Assembly: GCA_025463785.1 (NCBI GenBank)
Contig: JAODBD010000014.1
Coordinates: 186,001-250,000 of the forward strand
Origin: Glaciihabitans sp.
Lineage (GTDB): Bacteria; Actinomycetota; Actinomycetes; Actinomycetales; Microbacteriaceae
Direction: 5' to 3'
Length of the DNA: 64,000 bases
Shown: positions 35,546 through 43,857 of the stretch, one piece after another
Position numbering within the stretch: the stretch's first letter is position 1
Layout: each line of letters opens with the position of its first letter
Translations under genes and position numbers: made by a program
Notes under the pieces: generated by a model
Told to the model about the DNA's origin: nothing
The model's input: the letters and a program-made list of their open reading frames with translations, nothing else
Databases searched by the model: none

Positions 35546-35615
35546 ACCGCGCGTCGGAAGTGCATTCGGTGAATAGTGCGACCGCCAAACCGAAAGTCGT
35601 ACATCGAAATCTGCT

Positions 35616-36473
35616 TCAGCCGGCGGGCACCAGATCGGATGTTGTGCTTTCGGTCGACGCATCAACCGCGGTGGCTGCGCGCTGAGCCTCGAGCCGCAGG
35701 GCTGATCGCCGCACGACGGCGACGATGCCGGTGACGAGGATCATTGCGGTCCCGAGGATGATCAGGCTGATCGATAGAAATCCAGCCGGGTCAAGGCCGC
35801 CGTCGGACGGGAACTGGAAGGGGGCGTAGCCGAAAAGACCGAAGAGGCCGCCGACGCCTAAGGCGATCGTCAACAGACCAGCTGAGAGCAGCACCACAAC
35901 CAGGGCGAGACGCGGCCTCCGCCGGTAGTGGCCGAACAGCAGAACGGCTGCCGCGATGTCGGTGACGGGTACGAGGGACAGGAGGGTGTACAAAACCGTT
36001 AACCCCCTGCCGATGATGCGCTCTCGGCGTAACTGCGCGATGGCGGCCCAGGCGTAGACCGAGGTCGAGAGCATCGTCAAGTAGGTCAAGCCGCTGCCGA
36101 TCGCGACGGCAACCCAAAGAGCGATGCCGACGCCGAAGGCCAAGATTGCTAAGCCGCCGATGAAGACGGCCGCCAGTACGGCGAAGTTGAGCAGGAAGAA
36201 CGGGATCGAGGCGAGCTTCACGACCATTGCGTCGGTCGCGAGCTGTCTCGTTTTTCTGGCATGGATCTTTCGGGCGCTGTCGACGATGGTGATGATGGTC
36301 GCGATGAGCATCAACAGGTTCCACGCGCCGGCGATCACGAAGAACCACAGAGGGTCGAATTGCTCGAAAACCGATAGCTCGTAAACGGCGAAGACCAGGA
36401 TGTCCATCGCCGCGCCGAGCAGCAGGACGACAGGTTGCACAAATCTCATGTTTGAAGCATACGGATGGCGCAT
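35616..36473 (-). CDS. integral membrane protein, possibly DUF6652-like
   Basis: Up to 285 residues with about seven hydrophobic segments and a polar C-terminal tail. The layout (paired helices, ARKIHARKTRQLATDAMVVKL loop, then LASIPFFLLNFAVL) resembles DUF6652 membrane proteins, but the match is by eye only. An ATG at 36449 is an alternative start; neither has a good ribosome site. First gene inside island 3. Confidence 0.6.
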   Translation of the reverse strand: MRHPYASNMRFVQPVVLLLGAAMDILVFAVYELSVFEQFDPLWFFVIAGAWNLLMLIATIITIVDSARKIHARKTRQLATDAMVVKLASIPFFLLNFAVLAAVFIGGLAILAFGVGIALWVAVAIGSGLTYLTMLSTSVYAWAAIAQLRRERIIGRGLTVLYTLLSLVPVTDIAAAVLLFGHYRRRPRLALVVVLLSAGLLTIALGVGGLFGLFGYAPFQFPSDGGLDPAGFLSISLIILGTAMILVTGIVAVVRRSALRLEAQRAATAVDASTESTTSDLVPAG

Positions 36474-36515
36474 TCTCGTACCGAGTGGGTTAGCCCCCGT
36501 ATCGAGCGAGTAACG

Positions 36516-36534
36516 TCGCCCCTATTTGGGGCGA
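36516..36534. terminator. hairpin downstream of the RHH antitoxin-like gene
   Basis: Perfect 7-bp stem TCGCCCC/GGGGCGA with a 5-base loop, in the gap between the membrane-protein gene and the RHH gene. No U-run. Confidence 0.45.
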
Positions 36535-36585
36535 ATCTTCTGCACGCACGCTCAGTAGAGCTGGGCCGGCGTGATGATGGTGTTT

Positions 36586-36894
36586 TCAGCTCGCGAGCAG
36601 ATCCGGCGAGAGCGTGCGGCGCAGAACCTCTTCAAGTTTCGCGGCAACGCGATCGCCATCCGCGTCGCCCAGCGAAGCCAGGATGATTTCGCGCGCGAGT
36701 GCCGAGGTGGGAACGCCAGCCCGCTCGGCCCGCTCGGACAGTTGGTCGTACTGCTCCTTCTTAAGACGCACGGACAGCACCGCGGGATTGCCGGCACCGG
36801 ACCGGCGCTGGGCTCGCACACCCGATCCTGGCGTCGCGTCACGATTAGCTTCGGCGTGAGCCGCTTCGGCGGCGAGGGTCTCTTCGATGCTCAT
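36586..36894 (-). CDS. ribbon-helix-helix antitoxin-like protein
   Basis: 102 residues. The central part AVLSVRLKKEQYDQLSERAERAGV then TSALAREIILASL is an RHH (CopG/Arc) DNA-binding unit. Good ribosome site AAGGAG. It lies 9 bases downstream of the BrnT-like gene. Toxin-then-antitoxin order and an RHH antitoxin fit a type II module, with this protein as antitoxin and autorepressor. Confidence 0.75.
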   Translation of the reverse strand: MSIEETLAAEAAHAEANRDATPGSGVRAQRRSGAGNPAVLSVRLKKEQYDQLSERAERAGVPTSALAREIILASLGDADGDRVAAKLEEVLRRTLSPDLLAS

Positions 36895-36903
36895 TGCTGC
36901 TCC

Positions 36904-37386
36904 TTACAAACCTAGGTAGTGACGTTCATCCGTGCTGTTGGCGCGGAACGCGGTCGCGCCCCACAGGTGGTCATTCTCATCGCGGACGGTGATCACGGTG
37001 ATGAGGAGCCCGGCCGAGTCCGACCAGCCGATCGTCCGCGCCGAGAGACCGGTGTCGGAGGCGTAGTCCGGGTCGAATGTCACCGCCGACTCGTCCAGGT
37101 ACGCCTCGTCCGCCCACTCGGCGAGGATGTTCTGCTCGGTCTCGCCCTTCCGTTGCGACCGCTGTTCGATGTGTGCGCGACGGTGCGACCATTCGCATTC
37201 GGTGCCGTCACCGACGTATACGAGTCTGCTACGAAGTGAGTTCTCCTGAGTGTCCTTGCAGACGTTGTTCTCGCGCGCAATTGCATGCGAATGCGGGACG
37301 CTAAAAGGACACCCGATCTGCAGAGTCGCTAACGAAATGCCGATCGGCCGCACAACAGACGACGGCCCTTTGGCCCCCAATCGCAT
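36904..37386 (-). CDS. BrnT-like toxin candidate
   Basis: The C-terminal 95 residues (EWSHRRAHIEQRSQRKGETEQ ... LSARTIGWSDSAGLLITVITVRD ... ANSTDERHYLGL) follow the short actinobacterial BrnT-like RNase pattern encoded beside RHH antitoxins. The first 60 residues from ATG 37386 look unlike the family, and no better start with a ribosome site is evident, so the true 5' end may be nearer 37200. Paired with the RHH gene 9 bases downstream. Toxin activity is inferred. Confidence 0.55.
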   Translation of the reverse strand: MRLGAKGPSSVVRPIGISLATLQIGCPFSVPHSHAIARENNVCKDTQENSLRSRLVYVGDGTECEWSHRRAHIEQRSQRKGETEQNILAEWADEAYLDESAVTFDPDYASDTGLSARTIGWSDSAGLLITVITVRDENDHLWGATAFRANSTDERHYLGL

Positions 37387-37395
37387 TCGCGGACT

Positions 37396-37995
37396 CTAGC
37401 AATCCTCCACTGCGCCGCCAAGGCGAATAACCTCAATTGATTGGATATCGGCAGCCCCCTCTGGGAGAGACTTCGTGGTTATCCACGTGTGAAGCTTCAG
37501 CCCTTTTGTCGCACTTCCATCTGTCTCCGGCAGCACCGCCTCCAACACACTCGAAGTCGATGAAGGCAGGTAGAAGACGTCGACGGTGAGTGAGGTGGTC
37601 TTCGTCGCTGTGGTCGGGCCGACTGTCAGATTGCTAACCGACCACTCGTCTCCCTTCCAGCCTCCCTCAAACCGCTGTACTGCAAATCGAGCACCATTTG
37701 TATTCGGTCGGGTGGCAGTCCACAGCACCCAGTTCGGGTCCTGGGCGCCGTGGCCGCTGAGCTCGACGCACTTGTTAGCGCGATGAATGATTTTGCTTCC
37801 ATGGATTGCGATCCCAATCGTCGGGCCGGATGGATCGAAGAGGTTCTTGATGATGCTGGCACCAGGAAATATTGCGATCAGGCTGCCAGCTATCAAGATG
37901 ATGAATGGAGGAACCACCTTGTCCTTCCACCATTTCGCCCTTGCCTGCCGTTTGTCTTCTAGCGTCCCCGCTGTGGCGTGATGGGGCAGTGTCAT
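37396..37995 (-). CDS. single-pass membrane protein, unknown function
   Basis: 199 residues: a basic N-terminus, one helix (about residues 27-49, FIILIAGSLIAIFPGASII), and an outer beta-rich domain of 140 residues with a Cys at each end (NKCVEL and VEDC). No family recognised. It is 10 bases upstream of the BrnT-like gene on the same strand, so possibly co-transcribed. The 37996-38261 gap holds nothing identifiable. Confidence 0.6.
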   Translation of the reverse strand: MTLPHHATAGTLEDKRQARAKWWKDKVVPPFIILIAGSLIAIFPGASIIKNLFDPSGPTIGIAIHGSKIIHRANKCVELSGHGAQDPNWVLWTATRPNTNGARFAVQRFEGGWKGDEWSVSNLTVGPTTATKTTSLTVDVFYLPSSTSSVLEAVLPETDGSATKGLKLHTWITTKSLPEGAADIQSIEVIRLGGAVEDC

Positions 37996-38261
37996 GTTCG
38001 GAGCATAACGAACGTATGTGCCACGCCCGAGCGGACAGACGTCAGGCAGTCACCCTTCGGGTTGAGACCAATCCGGATGGCTGGTCCGGTGTCTCCTGCC
38101 TGTCGACTGGTCAAAAGATGGCTTCGGCAAACAGTCTCTGAGCTCAGGGAGACAGACGAGAACACGGTCCGGCCCGCCGCGCTACTTCCGGGCGGGTTAG
38201 TTGGGGAAGAGTCGACCAACTAACGTCCCGTCCCGGCTAACCGGCTGTACTAGGTGCAGCC

Positions 38262-39402
38262 ATGGGGAGCATCACCGCCGACTCGACATCCGCGAGCCGG
38301 CGTCACCGGGTTCGGCATCGCAAGCCCGATTCGATCGCAAACCGATAAGCGAGGGTTCAAGACCAAGCACGAGGCCGAACTGCTCCTTGCATCAGTCGAA
38401 GTCGCTAAGGCTAGCGGTCGCTGCATCGATCAGACTCGTGCACGAGTCACCGTCGCCGAGTGGATGGCGATCTACATTTCGACACGAGCGGATTTGCGTC
38501 GTTCGACCTTGAGCCGAATGGAAGGGGTAACGAGACTTCAGATAAACCCCGCACTCGGCGCGATCCCGTTGGCCGAACTGACAAGGTTGCGGTGCCAGCA
38601 ATTCGTCTCCCAACTGAACGCGACCCACAAGCCGGGGTCGGTCCACAAGGTCGCAACCGTGCTCTCGGGTGCGATGCAGCTCGCCGTCGACGACGGCAGG
38701 CTGCCTGGCAATCCCGCCGCGCGTCTCAAGCTCCCACGGCAGATGAAGAGACGCAAGAAGTTCCTCACGCACCAGCAGGTCGCGGCCCTCGCCGCCGCGG
38801 TCGACTCCCGAGCGAAAGGCGAGGGGTTCGGACTGCTGATCTACGTGCTTGCTTACACCGGCCTCCGGTGGGGCGAGCTCGCCGGCCTTCGCGTGCGCGA
38901 CCTCGACTTCAAGCGGCGTCGACTGAATGTACGCGAGACCATGGTCGAGGTCGGCGGCTACTTCGAGGAATCCGCCCCAAAGGACTACGAAGAGCGATCC
39001 ATCCCTGTGCCTGAGTTCATCATGAGCCGGCTAGCCGCACACATCGAAGGCAAGATGTCGGATGATCGAGTGTTCGTGAGCGCGCGAACCCAAATGCCAA
39101 TTCGCAACCAATCGTTCCGTCGCTACTGGTTCAACGACGCGGCCGCCGAGATCGGCATCCCCGGACTTACACCGCACGAGCTAAGACACACTTGTGCCAG
39201 CTTGGCGGTCTCGGTCGGCGCGAACGTGAAGGCACTGCAGAAAATGCTCGGTCACGCGTCCGCGGCTATCACCCTGGACGTTTACGCCGATTTGTTCGAC
39301 GAAGATCTTGACGCCGTAGCCGCGAAGCTAAATGGTCTCGTCATTGGAATTGACGCAATCCGAGACCACACATCAACAGACGACACCAACAGCGTTGGCT
39401 GA
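38262..39402 (+). CDS. tyrosine recombinase/integrase with a frameshifted N-terminus
   Basis: Phage-type integrase. The SAM-like core-binding domain (about residues 50-160 of the family) and the catalytic domain are open: first Arg in YTGLRWGELAGL, HELRHTCASLAV, GHAS and the nucleophile Tyr in LDVYADLFDED. The N-terminal arm-binding part, MGSITADSTSASRRHRVRHRKPDS from ATG 38262, is in a different frame from the body, which resumes as QTDKRGFKTKHEAELLLASVEV. One extra base near 38320-38335 (or two lost) separates them. In the body frame the reading opens with a GTG at 38254. It may be inactive or use a shortened start. It is the only integrase in the islands and presumably served the tRNA-Thr site. 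Confidence 0.82.
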
Positions 39403-39459
39403 GACCGATATCGTGCGCATCTGCCAAACTAAGGCTGCGCTGGAACGGAGGGCATCGAT

Positions 39460-40077
39460 ATGGCATTCCCTATACCGCTGACCTCGAAGATGAGCGGTGC
39501 TTCAGTCGATCAGCTTGCCTATTGGCGACGTACATCCGTCCTGATTCCAGAGATCGAGGCCGTCAAGCCCCCCTACCTATATTCGTTCCGTGACGTGGTT
39601 GCATTGCGCACGCTGGCTTGGTTGCGAGGCGACCACCCGCTCCAGCTGATCCGAAAGTCTCTCGACACGTTGCGCGAACTCGACATGGTTGAACACCCGG
39701 CGAGCTACAAATTGATGAAGCTCGGCTCGAGCATCGGGTTTCAGCCACCGTCGGGGGCTGTAGTGGATCTCGCAAAGCAGCCGGGGCAGGCAGCGATCGG
39801 CACCCTTGCCGACATCTTTGCGGGATTCGAGACAGTGAGCAGTCGTAAGGTCGATCCACTTCTCCACCCGCGACAGGGTGTCGAGGTGAATCCGGGTCGA
39901 CTAGGTGGCTGGCCCACCATCGTTGGCACGCGAATCCCCTTTGACGTCGTTGCCGGTTTGATCGCGGATGGGACGGTATCACCGGAGCAGGTTGCGGATT
40001 TCTACCCAGAGGTATCAGCTGACGCGGCGCGAGATGCTCTCGACTTCCAACTCTCGATCACGGGCGTTGCGGCGTGA
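39460..40077 (+). CDS. DUF433 antitoxin with MerR-like N-terminal domain
   Basis: 205 residues. N-terminal helical DNA-binding part similar to MerR (VDQLAYWRRTSVLIPE, YSFRDVVALRTLAWLR) and C-terminal DUF433 winged-helix unit (GWPTIVGTRIPFDVVAGLIADG then EQVADFYP). DUF433 proteins are antitoxins of PIN-like DUF5615 toxins. Its stop overlaps the start of the DUF5615 gene by 4 bases. First gene of the four-gene overlapping operon in island 3. Confidence 0.85.
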   Translation: MAFPIPLTSKMSGASVDQLAYWRRTSVLIPEIEAVKPPYLYSFRDVVALRTLAWLRGDHPLQLIRKSLDTLRELDMVEHPASYKLMKLGSSIGFQPPSGAVVDLAKQPGQAAIGTLADIFAGFETVSSRKVDPLLHPRQGVEVNPGRLGGWPTIVGTRIPFDVVAGLIADGTVSPEQVADFYPEVSADAARDALDFQLSITGVAA

Positions 40078-40487
40078 AGGTCTACCTTGACGAGAATCTC
40101 CCTCCGCTCATAGCCCAGCCGCTTGCTGCCGTGTACCAGCAACATCAGTTCGCGACGTATAGAGACGAGCATCTTGCGGGTGTCGAAGATATACCGCTCA
40201 TGGACGCCCTGAGGGCGCGCGGTTTCGACGCGATCGTGACACGTGATCGAAATCAACTGAAAGATCCTCTAGAGCGAACCGCAGTGCTTCGCTCGGGCAT
40301 GCGTTGGGTCGGGGTCGCTGACAAGCGTCTGAAAGGTCTCGAGCAGATTACGATCACCGTTGCCACGTTGATGGCGGGCATGAGATTCGTATTTGAGCAT
40401 GAAATGGAGGGGCCGACTAGTTACGCGCTCATGACCGTTCCTCATACGCAGCTTCAACGCGTAAAGATCAGGCCAATCACCGCGTGA
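40074..40487 (+). CDS. DUF5615 PIN-like toxin
   Basis: 137 residues with the PIN-like DUF5615 hallmark acids: VYLDENLPPLIA at the N-terminus and AIVTRDRNQL at about residue 62, preceded by ADVHIMD-like LAGVEDIPLMDALRARGF. It is probably an RNase neutralised by the DUF433 protein. GTG start in the GTGA overlap with the antitoxin gene. It overlaps the next gene by 4 bases as well. Confidence 0.85.
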   Translation: MKVYLDENLPPLIAQPLAAVYQQHQFATYRDEHLAGVEDIPLMDALRARGFDAIVTRDRNQLKDPLERTAVLRSGMRWVGVADKRLKGLEQITITVATLMAGMRFVFEHEMEGPTSYALMTVPHTQLQRVKIRPITA

Positions 40488-41227
40488 GCTCCGCATCCAT
40501 TAAGAGTCTTGGACCGGTCCTCAGCGCATATGAGCGCAGGGCGCGACTTGCTCCAGGGCTATTGGTTATCGCACCAATCGCCGACCTTGTAGTTGCGCTT
40601 GGATTCGATAAGTATCCGATCGTTGCTGGTGTTCTCGGACTTGTTTCACTGGGCGCGGGCGGGTTTGTGCTCTCACTATTCGTTGGCAACTTCGGTCGAG
40701 CGGTTGAACCCGCTTTGTACAGATCCTGGGGTGGCAAACCGACGACACAACTGCTTCGTCGCGACGGTTCACCTGAAACAGCGATCCGCCGCGAAACTAG
40801 GCGCACCGCAATCCAGAAAGTAACCGGGATCAAGTTTCTATCCGCGCGCGCCGAGCGACGCTACGGTTCCCGTGCGGACGAACTTATCGACCTCGCAATA
40901 TCTCAGGTTCGCCCTCTGGGGCGCAGGTCGGAGTTTCCGCTAATCGAGCAGGAGAGCGCGCAGTATGGCTTCGAGCGGAATTTGTTCGCAGTTCGATGGA
41001 TCGGCCGTGCAGCAACATATGCAAGTCTCCTCGGGTTCGCGATAGGGTTCTTACTGCTACCTGAGCACTACTCCGTTTCCTCAGTTGTTGGAGTAATTGT
41101 CTGTCTGGCAATTACCGCATTCTGGTCGTTCGCGCCGTCGGCGGAACGGACCAGAATGGCAGGTTTTCGCTACGCAGAACAGCTGCTGAACGCCGTTGTA
41201 ACCGCTAGCCGGCGAACTGGGGAATAA
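40484..41227 (+). CDS. membrane protein co-encoded with the DUF433/DUF5615 pair
   Basis: 247 residues with an N-terminal pair of helices (about 24-70), a polar central domain of about 100 residues, and a C-terminal helix pair (about 176-216). The start GTG overlaps the toxin stop by 4 bases. No family recognised. The hairpin-loop-hairpin shape resembles small membrane effectors of defence systems, but no specific match can be claimed. Confidence 0.65.
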   Translation: MSSASIKSLGPVLSAYERRARLAPGLLVIAPIADLVVALGFDKYPIVAGVLGLVSLGAGGFVLSLFVGNFGRAVEPALYRSWGGKPTTQLLRRDGSPETAIRRETRRTAIQKVTGIKFLSARAERRYGSRADELIDLAISQVRPLGRRSEFPLIEQESAQYGFERNLFAVRWIGRAATYASLLGFAIGFLLLPEHYSVSSVVGVIVCLAITAFWSFAPSAERTRMAGFRYAEQLLNAVVTASRRTGE

Positions 41228-41276
41228 GAGTCTCGCCGTCGGTTGCCTCTAACCACTCACAGATCGGCGGCACCAA

Positions 41277-42161
41277 TTGACACTTATCAAATCGTTCTCG
41301 GTAGGCAATGGCGACATGTTTTACATCCGCCATAACAGCGACAATTTCACGATAATCGACTGCAACCTAGCTGATCGCGCCGGAGGAATCCTGGCTGAGC
41401 TCAAAACTCAATCAGCTGACAAAGACATAACTCGTTTCATTTCCACACACCCCGATCAGGATCACTTGTCTGGGTTAGCCGAACTAGATGACGTCTTGCC
41501 TATCAGGAATTTCTACTGCGTCGCCAACGCAGCGACGAAGGATGCGCCGACCGCTGACTTCGATCGCTATTGCGACCTTCGAGACTCTACAAAGGCCTTC
41601 AATATCTTTGCGGGTTGCAGTCGAAAGTGGATGAACCGTGAGGGGGACGGGCGTAAAAGTTCGGGCTTGAATATTCTGTGGCCGAAGCTTGGCGACCCGG
41701 ACTTCGAAATTGCACTCGCCGACGCCAGTGCGGGTCTTTCGCCAAACAACATGTCGTGCATCACCAGATACTCGATGGAGGGAGGTGGCACATTTCTATG
41801 GATGGGTGATCTCGAGACCGACTTCATGGAGGCAATCGAAGAGAAAGTTGACATCCCGAAAGTGGATGTGCTGTTTGCGCCCCATCACGGCCGCACGTCT
41901 GGGAAGGTGCCTCACGAGTGGCTCAAGAAGCTCAATCCCCAAATGATCGTGATCGGCGAAGCGCCGTCAGAATATTTGCATTACTACGAGGGTTACAACA
42001 CGATCACGCAAAACTCCTGCGGCGACTTACTGTTCGACGTCGTTACCGGAAAGATTCACGTCTATGTCGCGGAATTCGCATATGAGATCGACTATTTAGT
42101 GGACGAGGGGCTGGACCGCAAGGACGGGCTGTACTACAAGGGCAGCCTTTACACGAGTTGA
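41277..42161 (+). CDS. ComEC/Rec2-like metallo-beta-lactamase-fold hydrolase
   Basis: 294 residues. MBL signature STHPDQDHLSGL (HxDxDH), a later metal Asp in LWMGDLETDF and APHHGRTSG, as in the C-terminal hydrolase domain of ComEC/Rec2, but here soluble and alone. The start is a TTG with a weak ribosome site, 49 bases after the membrane gene. Stand-alone MBL hydrolases of this type recur in anti-phage islands. Nuclease or phosphodiesterase activity is likely, substrate unknown. Confidence 0.82.
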   Translation: MTLIKSFSVGNGDMFYIRHNSDNFTIIDCNLADRAGGILAELKTQSADKDITRFISTHPDQDHLSGLAELDDVLPIRNFYCVANAATKDAPTADFDRYCDLRDSTKAFNIFAGCSRKWMNREGDGRKSSGLNILWPKLGDPDFEIALADASAGLSPNNMSCITRYSMEGGGTFLWMGDLETDFMEAIEEKVDIPKVDVLFAPHHGRTSGKVPHEWLKKLNPQMIVIGEAPSEYLHYYEGYNTITQNSCGDLLFDVVTGKIHVYVAEFAYEIDYLVDEGLDRKDGLYYKGSLYTS

Positions 42162-42269
42162 TTGATTTTCCCCTGGCCGTTGACTAGGCCGAAGAAGGTT
42201 GTAGATGCACATCTCGAGCCGGCGCAGCGACAGACCCTAACTCAAAGTTGCCTTGCAATTCTGCAGTGT

Positions 42270-43370
42270 CTAGGCCGAAGTCGAATCCCGCAGATGCTTC
42301 ACCGTGGTACGAATCGCCTCGGCGTATTGGTAGATGTCGTCGAGCGTCGCGATTGCGTGACGTGTCTCGACTTTGTCCTCATCGAGCAGACCGAGGTACT
42401 TCTGCTTCTTCTGATTGAAGTGGAGTCGGGCAATTGTCTTCCGGTTGTTGTCGTCGAGAAGGATGCCGAAATACGACTGCGAATCGCGGGCGATGATGCG
42501 TTCCGGCTTCACCTCGCTGCAGGCGATCGCCTTCACGATGTTAAAGCCGTCGAGCTCTTCCTGGGTTGTAACAATGCCACCCAGTTGTTCATGAGCAATG
42601 GCGCCGCTGCCCATTGCCTCCACGGGTGCATCGTCCGAACTGAACGGGGGTGAGACGAGAGCGGTTTTGAGTCGCTCGTTCACCTGGTCGTTCAGGAACT
42701 GTGCGGTAGCTCGCGGCACGAGCTTCTTGAATTGCTCTTTCACTTTCTGGGTGTAGGAACCTTCGTAGACGCGGGTGGCCAGGAGGCGAATCCACTCGTC
42801 CTCCGGTTCTTTGAATTGCGCAGCGATGAGGCGTTTGATGGCTCCGACATACTTCAACTCTTCGGCGGCACTAATGATCGAATCGAGATCGAATACTTCT
42901 TTGCTCATCTTCACTAATTCAGGAATTAGTGATTCATCAATGCTCTCCATGTCCAACACCAAGAAGGGACGATTGTCCATCATGTTTGGGGCGTCTAGGT
43001 CAGTAAAAAACTGATAGATCACCCCGTTGGTCAGCACTGCAATTCGTGCCCTTGTAACGGCGAAGTATCGATAGAGCTGAGACGCATTCTCGATTCGAAG
43101 GGGCCCCGTTGACTTGCACTCGATGAGGATCTGCACGACGCCATCTCGCATGATCGCGTAGTCGACCTTCTCGCCCTTTTTCATGCCGACGTCCGCTATG
43201 AATTCGGGCACGACCTCGAGCGGATTGAAGACGTCGTAGCCCAGGATCGTTGAGATGAAGGGCATCACAAAGGCGTTCTTGGTAGCTTCCTCGGTCTTTA
43301 CAGACGCACGCTGGGTTTTGATCCTGGTTGCGAGGGCGGTTAGGCGCTCCTCAAACTCCACTGTTACCAC
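42270..43370 (-). CDS. stand-alone HsdR N-terminal-type restriction nuclease
   Basis: 366 residues. The N-terminal 200 residues are a PD-(D/E)xK nuclease domain of the HSDR_N type with KVDYAIMRDGVVQILIECKS (catalytic Asp, then Glu-x-Lys). The C-terminal part is helical and of unknown role. There is no helicase domain and no HsdM/HsdS nearby, so it is not a complete type I enzyme. The GTG at 43370 is chosen because GAGGAG lies 6 bases upstream; an upstream TTG at 43400 is also in frame. It is convergent with the MBL gene and is the last gene before the tRNA. Confidence 0.82.
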   Translation of the reverse strand: MVTVEFEERLTALATRIKTQRASVKTEEATKNAFVMPFISTILGYDVFNPLEVVPEFIADVGMKKGEKVDYAIMRDGVVQILIECKSTGPLRIENASQLYRYFAVTRARIAVLTNGVIYQFFTDLDAPNMMDNRPFLVLDMESIDESLIPELVKMSKEVFDLDSIISAAEELKYVGAIKRLIAAQFKEPEDEWIRLLATRVYEGSYTQKVKEQFKKLVPRATAQFLNDQVNERLKTALVSPPFSSDDAPVEAMGSGAIAHEQLGGIVTTQEELDGFNIVKAIACSEVKPERIIARDSQSYFGILLDDNNRKTIARLHFNQKKQKYLGLLDEDKVETRHAIATLDDIYQYAEAIRTTVKHLRDSTSA

Positions 43371-43522
43371 GCGAGTCTCCTCATCGAGTCGGTTGAACAA
43401 ACCATAGGGCTAAGCGACGGCGCTTGCGAGCATTCTCGGATTCGTGGAAGCTCAGGCTTCTAGCGGGGGAGACAGATTGGGTGTCGCAAAGTCCCTCGCA
43501 AGACACGAATTGCCCAATCAGA

Positions 43523-43543
43523 TGTGGGCAAAGTGTGGGCAAA
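43523..43543. repeat. tandem decamers at the right end of island 3
   Basis: TGTGGGCAAA at 43523-43532 and 43534-43543, the same decamer as at the left end of this island (35518). It lies 67 bases from the tRNA. Probable integrase arm sites. The remaining 43401-43609 gap has no gene. Confidence 0.6.
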
Positions 43544-43609
43544 ACTGAGAAAACGAGTTAACCTCGGCAAATAACGCTCGAAAAATAGCCTCTGATCAGC
43601 TTTTTCCAG

Positions 43610-43683
43610 AGCCCCCTGTCGGATTCGAACCGACGACCCCCGCTTTACAAGAGCGGTGCTCTGGCCAACTGAGCTAAGGGGGC
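43610..43683 (-). tRNA. tRNA-Thr (anticodon UGU)
   Basis: A 74-base cloverleaf on the minus strand: acceptor GCCCCCT/AGGGGGC, D-arm GCTC...GAGC, anticodon stem CCGCT/AGCGG with loop CTTGTAA, T-arm GTCGG-TTCGAAT-CCGAC, discriminator T. Anticodon bases are 43647-43649 on the plus strand. CCA is not encoded. Its 3' half is the attachment core of the island stack. Confidence 0.95.
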
Positions 43684-43751
43684 GTGCCGATTCAAGATAC
43701 TACGTTCGACAGCGCGGTTCGAAGTGTGAGGCGACCGTCGGCATCCTGTTC

Positions 43752-43843
43752 TAAAGAATTCTTTATATCACGCACAGCGGCTGCTAATATAAAGAATTCT
43801 TAGTATCACGCCATAGCGCCGTGATATCAAGAATATTTGATAA
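43752..43843. promoter_or_regulatory. operator/promoter region of hipBA
   Basis: TAAAGAATTCTTTA (43752-43765) is repeated as TAAAGAATTCTTA (43790-43802); each copy is followed within a few bases by ATCACG, and the reverse of the latter occurs in CGTGATATCAAGAATA (43820-43835). Repeated palindromes before hipB are the expected HipB binding sites. Confidence 0.6.
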
Positions 43844-43857
43844 CACTGGAGGCCGGG

